Positions 43,361 to 52,716 of a DNA stretch of 64,000 bases are shown one piece after another (the stretch's first letter is position 1; each line of letters starts with the position of its first letter). Under the pieces are notes generated by a model that made no database searches, was not told the DNA's origin, and saw only the letters and a program-made list of their open reading frames with translations. The stretch lies in NCBI RefSeq assembly GCF_001435035.1, contig NZ_AZEU01000018.1, positions 57,750 to 121,749 on the forward strand. The letters run 5' to 3'. The position numbers and the translations under genes are program-made. This DNA comes from Lacticaseibacillus manihotivorans DSM 13343 = JCM 12514. Lineage in GTDB: Bacteria > Bacillota > Bacilli > Lactobacillales > Lactobacillaceae.

Positions 43361-46300
43361 TTAATCTTTGGCCACTGGTTTCAAAATGGCGAGTAATTCT
43401 TGGCTTTGGACCAAGTCGCCTGCTTCAACATACAAATGCTCGATGCGGCCAGTAAATGGCGCATGCACCGTCGTTTCCATCTTCATCGCTTCAGTGACAA
43501 ACAAGTCGTCGCCTTCATGAACCGTTTGCCCACTAACAACTGCGATGGACACAATGCGACCACCCATTGGCGCACCGATTTGATTCTTGTTGGTCGGCTC
43601 TGCCAATTGATGCGCAGATGTGGAGTGTTGACTCTTCGCATCTTGGACTTGCGTTTCTTGTTTTTGCCCGTTAATGGTGAAATATAAAGTCCGCAAGCCA
43701 TTGGCATCAGGTTCACCGACAGCATCTAAGCGCATGATATACATGATCCCAGGACGGACTGCCACATGAATGGTTTCACCTAAACGCATCCCTTGGAAGT
43801 ACGTTGGGGAATCTAACGTCGTCACTGGTCCGTATTTGGTATGGTCTGCCAAGTATTGGTTGAAGACTTCAGGATACAAAATCGCTGACAACACATCTTC
43901 TTCAGATGGTTTTGCCAAACCGCCTTTGATCAGATCCGCTTTGACGGCTTCAAAATCCACTGGCAAAGCCTTGGAACCAGGCCGCACTGTCAATGGCTTT
44001 TGGCCTTTGAGGATTTTATCTTGCAATGGTTGTGGAAAGCCGCCAGCAGGTTGGCCTAAATCGCCTTTAAAGAAGCTGACCACAGATTCTGGGAAGTCGA
44101 TGGTTTCACCGTGATCCAAGACATCTGCTGAGGTCAATTTGTTTTGTAACATGAACAATGCCATGTCGCCAACCACTTTAGAACTTGGGGTCACTTTAAC
44201 GATATCGCCGAATAAGTCGTTGACTTGTTGATACATTTGCTTAACGGCACCAAAGTCCGATAAGCCCATGGATTTGGCTTGTTGTTGCAAGTTGGAGTAT
44301 TGACCCCCTGGCATTTGCACGGTATAAATATCCGTTAAAGGACCGGTAACGCCATTTGAAAAGTCAGCATAATATGGGCGAATGCTTTGGAAATAAGAAT
44401 TCAGCTTTTGCGCGTGATCGATATCGACTTCTGGCTGACGATTGTTGTGAGCCAAGGCGTAATACAAAGATTCCATGGAAGGCTGACTGGTCGTCCCAGA
44501 AAAGGCAGACTGCGCCACATCCACAATGTCCACGCCAGCATTGACGGCTTGCACATAAGTGGCAATGCCATTACCAGTGGTATCATGCGTATGCAAATGA
44601 ATTGGCACATCGACGGCATCTTTCAAAGCAGAAACCAAGGCATAGCCAGCCTCTGGCTTCAGTAACCCAGCCATATCTTTGATTGCTAAAATATCTGCGC
44701 CGGCGTTGACCAATTCTTTGGCCAAGTTGACATAGTATGGCAAGTTATACTTCGGATGACTGTCGCCTAAAATATCCCCAGTGTAACAAAGGGTCGCTTC
44801 AGCCAATTTGCCAGTTTCTTTAACTGCGTCGATGGAATGGGTCAGTTGTGGCACCCAGTTTAAGGAATCAAAGATCCGAAAGACATCGATCCCATCTTTG
44901 GCCGCGGTTTGGATAAATTGACGAATGACGTTATCAGGATAGTTCTGATACCCGACAGCATTACTGCCACGGAACAACATTTGTAATAACGTGTTCGGCA
45001 TGGCTTTGCGCAATAAGGCCAACCGTTGCCATGGATCTTCTTTCAAAAAGCGATAAGCGACATCAAAGGTCGCCCCGCCCCACATTTCCATGGAGAACAA
45101 GTTTGGTAACCCATTAGCCATATCCGGGGCAACGCGTAACATATCCCGCGTGCGCATCCGAGTGGCAAATAAGCTTTGATGGGCATCACGGAAGGTGGTG
45201 TCGGTCAACAAGACTTGTTTGTGGTTTGAAACCCAATCAGTGACCGCTTTGGGCCCTTGGTCTTTCAACAGTTGTGGCAACCCACCGTTAGCGGCAGGCA
45301 ATTGGACTGGGCCTTTCGGGAATTGTTGTTGATAATGCCAGTCTGGGTAGTATTTTTGTTCGTGACGTTCAACACCTGGGAAGCCGTTGACAGTAATTTC
45401 ACCGACATAAGCCATCAACTCACCAGAACGCGAACGCACTGGACGCAAGTTGAACAGTTCTGGCGTATTGTCGATAAAGGTCGTCTCTGCAGCCCCTGCT
45501 TGGAACGTTGGGTGATCCAACACGTTTTGTAAAAATGGCAAGTTGGTTTTAACGCCGGTGATGCGATATTCCCGCAAAGCCCGTTGCATCTTGCGCACAG
45601 CCCCGCCAAAAGTGGCAGAGTGCACCGAAGTTTTAACTAACAGCGAATCAAAATAAGGTGATACCACGGCACCAGCATAAGCATTGCCGACATCCAACCG
45701 GACCCCTAAGCCACCAGGTGAACGGTAAGTAGAAATCGTGCCAGTATCAGGCATGAAGTTGTTGGCAGGGTCCTCAGTGGTGATCCGGCATTGAATCGCC
45801 GCACCACGGAAGGTAATGTCTTTTTGTTGTGGGAAGTGCAGATCTTTATACAGATCAGCGCCATCAGCCACGCGCAATTGAGACTGTACGATGTCGGCAT
45901 CGGTGATCAATTCCGTGATGGTGTGTTCCACTTGGACGCGCGGGTTGACTTCGATGAAGTAGAAGTTCGACCCCTCAACCAAGAATTCAACCGTGCCGGC
46001 GTTTTCGTAGTTTAACGAGCTCATCAACTTCACCGCAGCGTCGCAGATCTGTTGGCGCAATTCGATCGGCAAGCCAATGGCAGGTGCGATTTCGATCACT
46101 TTTTGATTGCGGCGTTGCACCGAGCAATCCCGTTCAAATAAGTGGATCAAATGGCCGTGTTGGTCCCCTAAGACTTGCACTTCAATGTGTTTAGCAGACC
46201 TGATGTATTTTTCAACATACATCCGGTCGTCGCCAAAACTGGCTTTGGCTTCGTTGACGGCATTTTGGTAAACTTCGCGCAATTCCGCTTCAGAATGCAC

Positions 46301-46810
46301 GATGCGCATGCCTTTACCACCGCCACCACTGGCGGCTTTGAGCATCACTGGGAAGCCGTGTTTTTGGGTGAATTCAAGAATTTCATCGAAATCCCGCGTC
46401 GGTTCAGGTGTCCCGGGAATCGTGGTCAAACCCGCCTTGATGGCAGCAACTTTTGCGGCGACTTTATCGCCAAAAATGTCCAACAATTCAGAACGTGGGC
46501 CGACAAACGTTAAGCCTGCCGCACGGACTTTGCGAGCAAATTCTGCATTTTCAGATAATAAGCCGTAGCCGGGATGGATCGCATCGGCACCAGATTCTTT
46601 GGCGATGCGAATAATGTCGTCCATATCCAAATAAGCGGCGATCGGCGCTAATCCTGCCCCGACTTGATAAGCTTCTTGGGCTTTGAAGCGATGGATTGCC
46701 AATTCGTCTTCTTTGGCAAAGATGCCGACGGTTTTTAAACCGAGTTCTTCAGCCGCGCGGAAAATCCGAATCGCGATTTCCCCACGGTTTGCGACTAACA
46801 CTTTATGCAT
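43361..46810 (-). CDS. pyc: Pyruvate carboxylase
   Basis: A 1149-aa biotin enzyme that makes oxaloacetate from pyruvate, bicarbonate and ATP. The order is a biotin carboxylase domain (residues 1-450; KAASGGGGKGMRIV and EVNPRVQVEHT), a carboxyltransferase domain (about 520-800; DTTFRDAHQSLFATRMRT, HTHDTTGNG), a PC tetramerisation domain, and a C-terminal biotinyl domain with VTEAMKMETTV carrying the biotin Lys. Full length and intact. It starts 3 bp behind ftsW. It supplies aspartate-family precursors where the TCA cycle is incomplete. Confidence 0.97.
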   Translation of the reverse strand: MHKVLVANRGEIAIRIFRAAEELGLKTVGIFAKEDELAIHRFKAQEAYQVGAGLAPIAAYLDMDDIIRIAKESGADAIHPGYGLLSENAEFARKVRAAGLTFVGPRSELLDIFGDKVAAKVAAIKAGLTTIPGTPEPTRDFDEILEFTQKHGFPVMLKAASGGGGKGMRIVHSEAELREVYQNAVNEAKASFGDDRMYVEKYIRSAKHIEVQVLGDQHGHLIHLFERDCSVQRRNQKVIEIAPAIGLPIELRQQICDAAVKLMSSLNYENAGTVEFLVEGSNFYFIEVNPRVQVEHTITELITDADIVQSQLRVADGADLYKDLHFPQQKDITFRGAAIQCRITTEDPANNFMPDTGTISTYRSPGGLGVRLDVGNAYAGAVVSPYFDSLLVKTSVHSATFGGAVRKMQRALREYRITGVKTNLPFLQNVLDHPTFQAGAAETTFIDNTPELFNLRPVRSRSGELMAYVGEITVNGFPGVERHEQKYYPDWHYQQQFPKGPVQLPAANGGLPQLLKDQGPKAVTDWVSNHKQVLLTDTTFRDAHQSLFATRMRTRDMLRVAPDMANGLPNLFSMEMWGGATFDVAYRFLKEDPWQRLALLRKAMPNTLLQMLFRGSNAVGYQNYPDNVIRQFIQTAAKDGIDVFRIFDSLNWVPQLTHSIDAVKETGKLAEATLCYTGDILGDSHPKYNLPYYVNLAKELVNAGADILAIKDMAGLLKPEAGYALVSALKDAVDVPIHLHTHDTTGNGIATYVQAVNAGVDIVDVAQSAFSGTTSQPSMESLYYALAHNNRQPEVDIDHAQKLNSYFQSIRPYYADFSNGVTGPLTDIYTVQMPGGQYSNLQQQAKSMGLSDFGAVKQMYQQVNDLFGDIVKVTPSSKVVGDMALFMLQNKLTSADVLDHGETIDFPESVVSFFKGDLGQPAGGFPQPLQDKILKGQKPLTVRPGSKALPVDFEAVKADLIKGGLAKPSEEDVLSAILYPEVFNQYLADHTKYGPVTTLDSPTYFQGMRLGETIHVAVRPGIMYIMRLDAVGEPDANGLRTLYFTINGQKQETQVQDAKSQHSTSAHQLAEPTNKNQIGAPMGGRIVSIAVVSGQTVHEGDDLFVTEAMKMETTVHAPFTGRIEHLYVEAGDLVQSQELLAILKPVAKD

Positions 46811-46812
46811 GC

Positions 46813-47991
46813 TTACGCCTCTTTCTTCGCTTTTGCGCGCTGTTGTTGCGCACTAATATTTAACATGATCCCCATGGCAGCACTCAAGACCAACAGACTT
46901 GAGCCCCCATAGCTGATAAACGGTAAGGTGACCCCAGTGACTGGGATCAGCCCTAACACTGCGCCGACGTTGAACACGGTTTGAATCAACATCATCGTCG
47001 CGATACCGTATGCGATCAATGCTTGATACGTATGTTTGGCGCGAACGCCGATCAAATAAAAACGCAAGATCAAAAAGAAAATCAAGCCGACGACCACTAG
47101 TGCCCCGACCATCCCGAGTTCTTCGGAAATTACGGCCAAGATGAAGTCGGTATACGGTTCTGGCAGATAACCAAGCTTTTGACTCGAGTTGCCAAGACCA
47201 ACTCCAAAAAAGCCTCCGTGTGCAATGGCAACCAAAGAGTTGACCACTTGATTACCTTCTAGTTTACGCATCGCAAATGGGTGTACCGCGGCTAATAAGC
47301 GCCGCACTTGATAGGACTGCTGCCAAGACTTAGGAAATGAAACATTGCTTAAGACCCAGTAGCCTGCTCCAAGTAAAACAGCTAACAAGCCAGCCCAAGA
47401 AACGCCGTAAATCACCTTGATACCGCTAGCGGCTAACATGACCACAGTGATGCCCAAAATAATCGCCGCACCACCAGTGTCAGGTTGAAAAAACACCAGC
47501 AAGATACAAAATCCGACCATCAATAAAGGTTGGCTCAAACGTTTAAACGTAAAATCCGGATCCACTAATGTTTTTTGGCGACTGGAAAACATATGCGCCA
47601 AATATAAAATCACGGTCATTTTGGCGAGTTCTGTTGGCTGAATATGGATCGGGCCAAGCTGAATCCAAGCCGTGGCACCATTGACTGCCGCACTAGGCCG
47701 AAAGTGACTTAAAACCGTCAAATAAATCAACAACCCAAACGTGGCGATCCACATGATCTTTTGAGCCCGCGGGTGCGTGAACACATCCAGTTTGAAGTAA
47801 TAAAAAAACGCGGCAATCATAAACCCGGCGACGGCAAAAGCAATCTGACGAATCATCACTGAGGTCTCTGCTTGACCATATTGGTTTTGAATCCAATAAG
47901 CACTGGCGGAATAAACCATTACCACGCCGATCGCGATCAATATCAAGTACGGGACTAGAATGTAGTAGTCCAAATAACGCAGCTTCTTCAC
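46813..47991 (-). CDS. ftsW: SEDS-family peptidoglycan polymerase FtsW
   Basis: A 392-aa, ten-helix SEDS protein that polymerises lipid II at the septum. Signatures are GATAWIQLGPIHIQPTELAK, GNQVVNSLVAIAHGGFFGVGLGNSSQKLGYLPEPYTDFI and GVTLPFISYGGSSL. I start at the GTG (47991, giving MKKLRYLDYY), which matches relatives and follows AAAGGG. A TTG two codons earlier is possible. Same order as typA..ftsW-pycA in Bacillus, but metY has intervened. Confidence 0.93.
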   Translation of the reverse strand: MKKLRYLDYYILVPYLILIAIGVVMVYSASAYWIQNQYGQAETSVMIRQIAFAVAGFMIAAFFYYFKLDVFTHPRAQKIMWIATFGLLIYLTVLSHFRPSAAVNGATAWIQLGPIHIQPTELAKMTVILYLAHMFSSRQKTLVDPDFTFKRLSQPLLMVGFCILLVFFQPDTGGAAIILGITVVMLAASGIKVIYGVSWAGLLAVLLGAGYWVLSNVSFPKSWQQSYQVRRLLAAVHPFAMRKLEGNQVVNSLVAIAHGGFFGVGLGNSSQKLGYLPEPYTDFILAVISEELGMVGALVVVGLIFFLILRFYLIGVRAKHTYQALIAYGIATMMLIQTVFNVGAVLGLIPVTGVTLPFISYGGSSLLVLSAAMGIMLNISAQQQRAKAKKEA

Positions 47992-48025
47992 AACCAAATC
48001 GCCCTTTCGTGGCAAAGTTGGTTCA

Positions 48026-48034
48026 ATTATATCA
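48026..48034 (-). promoter_or_regulatory. Extended -10 promoter of ftsW
   Basis: TGATATAAT on the minus strand, 35 bp before the ftsW start. A good -35 is absent, as allowed for extended -10 promoters. The region from 48035 to 48314 shows no ORF and no clear signal. Confidence 0.6.
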
Positions 48035-48314
48035 CATCCCCTTGAAAAATCGCGGACCGCGAGTTGCGGCTGTGAATCCTCATTATTTTACCATTGTTTT
48101 CAGTAAATTTCCGCAACTTTAGCGAAGTTGCTGATATTTGTTACAATAAAATCCGAACTCAGTATCTGGGTCAATCGAATATTTCAGTTTAAACGCGAAC
48201 CAATTTGAACTCAACAGCTTTGATTTCGTCAAAATCCGATTAATCGGCTTGGTGCCGATGCTAAGCCTGTCGGACGGCCATCAAAAACCTGCAAAACAAA
48301 CTTTTTCAAAAAAC

Positions 48315-48648
48315 ATTTTAAAAAGGGGTTGCTTTTTGGTGAGGGAGCGATTAAAGTTAGTCTCAACAAATGGCAATGACGAGATAAGTAAAATGTCAAG
48401 CGTGCAAAGAGAGTCGACATTTGGTGCAAGTCGATCACGCAAGGCGTTCGAAAATGGTCTTCGAGCCAGTGATTCGGCGAACAAGTTGCAAGCCGTGTCC
48501 GGGAGCGCCCGTTAAAGCGCTAAGGTATCTGTGTCAGTGTGGCCACATGTACCTGATGAGTGGTCGTTAGCGATAACGATCAAAACAACGGGTGGTAACA
48601 CGACATGTCGTCCCGGATCCAATTCATTTTGGATCCGGGATTTTTTTA
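48315..48648 (+). promoter_or_regulatory. T-box leader of metY, probably tRNA-Met sensing
   Basis: Stem I carries an AGTA turn (GACGAGATAAGTA) and the distal loop TTTGGTGCAAG. The antiterminator core is CGGGTGGTAACACG, and the terminator TCCCGGATCC..GGATCCGGGA with seven T is at 48611-48648. An ATG in the 3' side of stem I (CGAAAATGGTC) is the likely specifier. Starvation for charged tRNA-Met should induce metY. Confidence 0.88.
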
Positions 48649-48728
48649 TCCCCGCGATCAGGCCGGCCAGCCAGCTGCCCCACTCCGATAATTCTCACAC
48701 AACAAAAACTACCTATGAGGTGCAAAAC

Positions 48729-50015
48729 ATGTCAGAAAACCAATATCGCTTCGAAACCTTACAACTTCACGCCGGCCAAGAACAACCAGACCCTGCTACC
48801 GGGGCCCGTGTTACCCCAATTTATCAAACTGCTAGTTTCGTCTTTAAAGATGCCAAACAAGCCGCTGATCGTTTCGCCTTGCGTGACGCTGGGAATATCT
48901 ACGGCCGCTTGACCAACTCCACAAACGCCGCCCTTGAAGCCCGCGCTGCTGCTCTTGAAGGTGGGACGGCTGCGATTTCTTTAGCCTCAGGCGCTGCTGC
49001 CGTCACGGCTTCCGTGTTAAACGTCACCGGTTCTGGTGATCACATCGTGGCTGCTTCAACTTTATATGGTGGCACAGTCGAATTATTCTCTGAAACCTTC
49101 AAGAAGCTGGGCATTACCACCACGTTTGTTGATCCCGACGATCCGCAAAACTTTGAGGATGCGATTCAAGATAACACCAAAGTGATTTTCTTTGAATCCT
49201 TAGGCAACCCTGCCATCAACATTGTCGATTTTGAAAAAGTCACTGCCTTAGCACACAAGCATGGCATTATTGTGATCGTGGACTCCACTTTTGCCACCCC
49301 TTACTTGATCCGCCCATTTGATTACGGGGTCGATGTCATTGTTCACTCTGCTACGAAATTCATCGGCGGTCATGGCGCAACGCTTGGCGGCTTAGTGATT
49401 GAAAACGGCAAGTTCGACTATGAAGCTTCCGGTCGCTACCCAGGAATTACCACCCCAGTTGCTTCTTATAATGGGATCGTTTGGAAGGACTTAGGCGACG
49501 CCGCCTTTACCACCAAGATTCGCGCGGAACATTTGCGTGACACTGGTGCCACCCTTGCCCCACAATCGGCATGGTATTTGTTGCAAGGCTTTGAAACCTT
49601 GAGCTTACGCGTTGAACGCCATGTGGAAAATGCCCGCAAAGTCGTGAAGTTCTTAGAGGATAACCCAAAAGTCGCTTGGGTTTCCTACCCAGAAGCTAAG
49701 GGCTCCAAGTATGCGGACCTCGCCAAGAAGTACTTCCCTAAAGGCACCGGCTCCATTTTCACCTTTGGTTTAAAAGCAGGCCGTGAAGGGGCGATCACCT
49801 TGATCAACCATTTGGAATTGTTCAGCTTGTTGGCTAACGTCGGGGATGCCAAGTCCTTGATCATCCACCCAGCTTCCACCACCCACGCTCAACTTAGCGA
49901 TGAACAGCTCAAAGAAGCTGGCATCACCCCTGATTTGATTCGCGTTTCCATCGGGATCGAAAACAGCGACGACATTCTTGATGACTTGAAACAAGCCTTG
50001 GAATTCGTCGACTAA
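48729..50015 (+). CDS. metY: O-acetylhomoserine sulfhydrylase (PLP enzyme)
   Basis: A 428-aa Cys/Met-metabolism PLP enzyme. The N-terminal [32 protein letters not shown] pattern and ~430-aa length fit O-acetylhomoserine sulfhydrylase better than the shorter cystathionine synthases. PLP Lys lies in [11 protein letters not shown]. It makes homocysteine from O-acetyl-homoserine and sulfide, the step before methionine. The ATG at 48729 has TGAGGTGC upstream. The open frame behind it to 48531 is the T-box leader. Confidence 0.92.
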   Translation: MSENQYRFETLQLHAGQEQPDPATGARVTPIYQTASFVFKDAKQAADRFALRDAGNIYGRLTNSTNAALEARAAALEGGTAAISLASGAAAVTASVLNVTGSGDHIVAASTLYGGTVELFSETFKKLGITTTFVDPDDPQNFEDAIQDNTKVIFFESLGNPAINIVDFEKVTALAHKHGIIVIVDSTFATPYLIRPFDYGVDVIVHSATKFIGGHGATLGGLVIENGKFDYEASGRYPGITTPVASYNGIVWKDLGDAAFTTKIRAEHLRDTGATLAPQSAWYLLQGFETLSLRVERHVENARKVVKFLEDNPKVAWVSYPEAKGSKYADLAKKYFPKGTGSIFTFGLKAGREGAITLINHLELFSLLANVGDAKSLIIHPASTTHAQLSDEQLKEAGITPDLIRVSIGIENSDDILDDLKQALEFVD

Positions 50016-50023
50016 CCTTAAAA

Positions 50024-50058
50024 GCGTCAGCTCATGTGCCCATGAGTTGGCGCTTTTT
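50024..50058 (+). terminator. Terminator of metY
   Basis: AAAGCGTCAGCTCATG..CATGAGTTGGCGCTTT hairpin with five T. Repeat copy R4 begins about 50 bp later. Confidence 0.88.
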
Positions 50059-50108
50059 GCGTGGTTAATACTAAATCATCTTTAAACGCGGTTTAAATCA
50101 ACTTACGC

Positions 50109-50544
50109 TGCCCGGCATCGTAAGCGTAGTTTTCATCTTCTAGTTAGTCATACCAATTGCTTAGCGGCCCGAAAATATGACTAACTTACAGATTGAAATG
50201 TCTAACCACCGCGCTGTCAGCTCGTGTAATCGCAGATACACGTTGGCATCACACGTTTCGTAGCCATCAGGTGTCAGTGGTCTAACGTAGTGGAAGTGAT
50301 TTGAAATTGGGACGGAAGCTGGTCACCGGTACGTGGTGAGAGTGATGTTGGTGGTTTACCACCTACATCACTCCGCAGTCGGAGATCCGGCGAGTGGGGA
50401 GCGTAGCGACACATCTCGGCTAGCTCCGGCGAGGACCCTCTCCACGTACCGGTGACCAGCTGGAGTCCCAATTTCAAATCAACTGAAACGGAGATAGACC
50501 ACTGGCGCCTGATGGCGGGCAAGAAACACTTACAATGCCGGACA
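50109..50544 (+). repeat. Family-1 palindromic element, copy R4 (module A deleted)
   Basis: Left end TGCCCGGCATCGTAAGCGT (50109-50127) and right end ACACTTACAATGCCGGACA (50526-50544) are near-perfect inverted repeats. Module A survives only as stubs. Module B outer stem is GAAATTGGGAC..ACCGGTACGTGG / CCACGTACCGGT..GTCCCAATTTC. Inner stems are AGTGATGT..ACATCACT with GGTGG-TTTA-CCACC, and a GC-rich arm (GGCGAGTGGGGAG..). The inner stem sequences differ completely from R2 yet pair equally well. Confidence 0.9.
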
Positions 50545-50690
50545 GCAATACAATTTCAAAAGCCGGATTTAAAGATGAAAGAGTATAAGCTGCAACTTTC
50601 AATGCTTGGTTGAATCACCGCACTCAACGGAATTCAATCTCTTACGCGTGCGCTAGGCGCGATGTCTGAATGCATTTCACCTCACTGGAC
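50545..50690 (-). repeat. Possible decayed family-2 unit behind typA
   Basis: Read on the minus strand it begins GTCCAGTG at the T-tract of the typA terminator, exactly like unit a behind rpsT. It contains short palindromes (TGAAATGCATTCA, TTGAATTCCGTTGA) and GCGCCTAGCGCACGCG. The constant loop GGGTTTAG and return GGTGCGTTG are not recognisable, so assignment to family 2 is tentative. No ORF. Confidence 0.4.
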
Positions 50691-50730
50691 AAAAAAAGCT
50701 CACCGCAGATGATCTGCGATGGGCTTTTTC
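50691..50730 (-). terminator. Terminator of typA
   Basis: AAGCCCATCGCAGATC / GATCTGCGGTGAGCTT hairpin followed by seven T on the minus strand. Confidence 0.9.
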
Positions 50731-50746
50731 AAGGGAAGGCAATCAA

Positions 50747-52588
50747 TTAGTTGGTTGCTTTCTTCTTTTTCTTGTCGGCTTTTTGACGTTCGCCGGTGTT
50801 CAAGATCTTTTTGCGTAAGCGGACAGAATCAGGCGTTACTTCGCAAAGTTCGTCTTCGTTCAAGAATTCGATGGATTCTTCAAGCGAAAGCTTCTTAGGG
50901 GTCTTGATGGCAGCGGCGTGGTCTTTACCAGAAGCACGGGTGTTGGTCAAGTTCTTACCCTTAGTGGCGTTAACGGCGATATCCATTTCACGAGAGTTGG
51001 CGCCGACGATCATGCCTTCGTAAACTTCAGTGCCGGCATCGATGAACAATTGGCCGCGATCTTCGATGGATTGCAAGGAGTAAGTCGTGGCTTGGCCAGC
51101 GTTGATGGAAACCAACGCACCAGTGTTACGACCAGGTTCCCAGTTGCGGACCACTGGCAAGTACTTTTCAAAGGTGTGGTTCATGATCCCGTAACCACCA
51201 GTAGAAGATAAGAATTCAGTGGAGTAGCCGATCAAGCCACGAGAAGGGGCAAGGAAAGTCAGGCGGGTTTGGCCGTTACCTTCGTTTTCCATGTTCTTCA
51301 TTTCACCTTTACGTTGCGCCATCGCATCGATAATAGAGCCAGTGTATTGTTCTGGCGTATCGATTTGAACTTCTTCAAATGGTTCGCAAAGTTTGCCATC
51401 GATTTCGCGATAGATAACTTCTGGGCGACCCAATTGTAATTCGAAGCCGGCACGACGCATTTCTTCAACTAAGATGCCAAGGTGTAATTCACCACGGCCG
51501 GAAACCATCCAAGCACCAGCTTGGTCAGTATCGTCAACACGCAAGGACACGTCAGTTTGAAGCTTACCTTTAAGGTAGTCTTCAAGCTTACGCGCAGTGA
51601 CCTTGTCGCCTTCACGCCCAGCAAAAGGAGAATCGTTTTGCATGAACATCATTTGCAGTGTTGGTGGATCGATCCGCAAGATTGGTAAGGCTTCTGGATG
51701 CGCCGCGTCAGCAACCGTTTCACCAACGTAGATATTATCCATACCGGAAACGGCGATCAAATCCCCGGCTTTGGCGGTTTGGACTTCGACCCGCTTCAAA
51801 CCGAAGAAACCAAAGATCTTCGTGACGCGGAAGTTCTTGGAAGAACCGTCAAGCTTCAACACAGACACGTTGTCGCCCACGGAGATCGTGCCACGGAAGA
51901 CACGGCCGATCCCGATACGACCAACATAATCATTATAATCAAGCATGGAAACTTGGAATTGTAATGGTTCGTCGGAGTTATCAACTGGCGCTGGGATGGT
52001 CTTCACGATGGTATCAAATAATGGCACCATCGTGTGTTCTTGATCAGCAGGATCGTCGGAATATGAGCTCGTGCCGTTGATAGCAGAAGCGTAAACAATT
52101 GGGAATTCCAATTGGTCTTCATCTGCACCGAGGTCGATGAACAATTCAAGCACTTCGTCAACAACTTCAGCAGGACGCGCACCTGGACGGTCAATTTTGT
52201 TGATGACCACGATTGGCGTCAAGTGTTGTTCCAAAGCTTTTTTCAAAACAAAGCGAGTTTGGGGCATGGTGCCTTCAAAAGCATCCACAACCAATAACAC
52301 GCCGTCGACCATTTTCATGATCCGTTCAACTTCGCCACCGAAGTCCGCGTGTCCTGGGGTGTCCACGATGTTGATGGTGGTATCCCCATATTTAACCGCC
52401 GTGTTTTTGGACAAGATAGTGATCCCACGTTCCTTTTCGATCGCGTTAGTATCCATAGCGCGGTCTTGAAGGTCAATGTGTTCGTCCAAGGTATCTGATT
52501 GCTTCAGCATTTCGTTGACCAAGGTGGTCTTACCGTGGTCGACGTGGGCAATAATCGCAATGTTCCGAATATCGTCGCGAGTCTTCAA
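50747..52588 (-). CDS. typA: Ribosome-associated GTPase TypA/BipA
   Basis: A 613-aa translational GTPase of the EF-G/LepA superfamily, implicated in 50S assembly and stress or cold tolerance. G motifs: [33 protein letters not shown]. BipA-specific C-terminal features include GRGELHLGILVEEMRR and PSRGLIGYSTEFLSSTGGYG. The start codon is TTG with AAAGGAAG eight bases upstream. The leader contains a possible attenuator. Confidence 0.96.
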   Translation of the reverse strand: MKTRDDIRNIAIIAHVDHGKTTLVNEMLKQSDTLDEHIDLQDRAMDTNAIEKERGITILSKNTAVKYGDTTINIVDTPGHADFGGEVERIMKMVDGVLLVVDAFEGTMPQTRFVLKKALEQHLTPIVVINKIDRPGARPAEVVDEVLELFIDLGADEDQLEFPIVYASAINGTSSYSDDPADQEHTMVPLFDTIVKTIPAPVDNSDEPLQFQVSMLDYNDYVGRIGIGRVFRGTISVGDNVSVLKLDGSSKNFRVTKIFGFFGLKRVEVQTAKAGDLIAVSGMDNIYVGETVADAAHPEALPILRIDPPTLQMMFMQNDSPFAGREGDKVTARKLEDYLKGKLQTDVSLRVDDTDQAGAWMVSGRGELHLGILVEEMRRAGFELQLGRPEVIYREIDGKLCEPFEEVQIDTPEQYTGSIIDAMAQRKGEMKNMENEGNGQTRLTFLAPSRGLIGYSTEFLSSTGGYGIMNHTFEKYLPVVRNWEPGRNTGALVSINAGQATTYSLQSIEDRGQLFIDAGTEVYEGMIVGANSREMDIAVNATKGKNLTNTRASGKDHAAAIKTPKKLSLEESIEFLNEDELCEVTPDSVRLRKKILNTGERQKADKKKKKATN

Positions 52589-52629
52589 GTGTTCTACTTC
52601 CTTTCGAGGTGGTGCAACTATTTAATCAT

Positions 52630-52674
52630 AAAAAAACGTGCCGACATCGACACAGTATCCGATTTGAAATTATA
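52630..52674 (-). promoter_or_regulatory. typA promoter -10 and leader hairpin with U-tract
   Basis: Minus strand: extended -10 TGCTATAAT (core 52669-52674) with ATGACA 18 bp upstream. About 16 nt into the transcript GTGTCG-ATGT-CGGCAC is followed by G and seven T (52630-52653), a terminator-like element ahead of the typA start. It may attenuate typA, or it may act as terminator for read-through from the upstream operon, which has no other. Confidence 0.55.
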
Positions 52675-52716
52675 GCACAAAAGAACCACGCGTGTCATAA
52701 TTTTCAGAAAATAAAT

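Noticed and set aside
48531..48728. N-terminal extension of the metY frame
   Set aside because: It runs through the T-box antiterminator and terminator. The start at 48729 has its own ribosome site and matches the family.
50274..50522. 82-aa ORF containing RGSSPELAEMCRYAPHSPDL, repeated as an 84-aa ORF at 56836-57090
   Set aside because: It is read from module B of R4 and R5. The shared peptide reflects the repeat, and R1 and R2 break the frame, so it is not a conserved protein.
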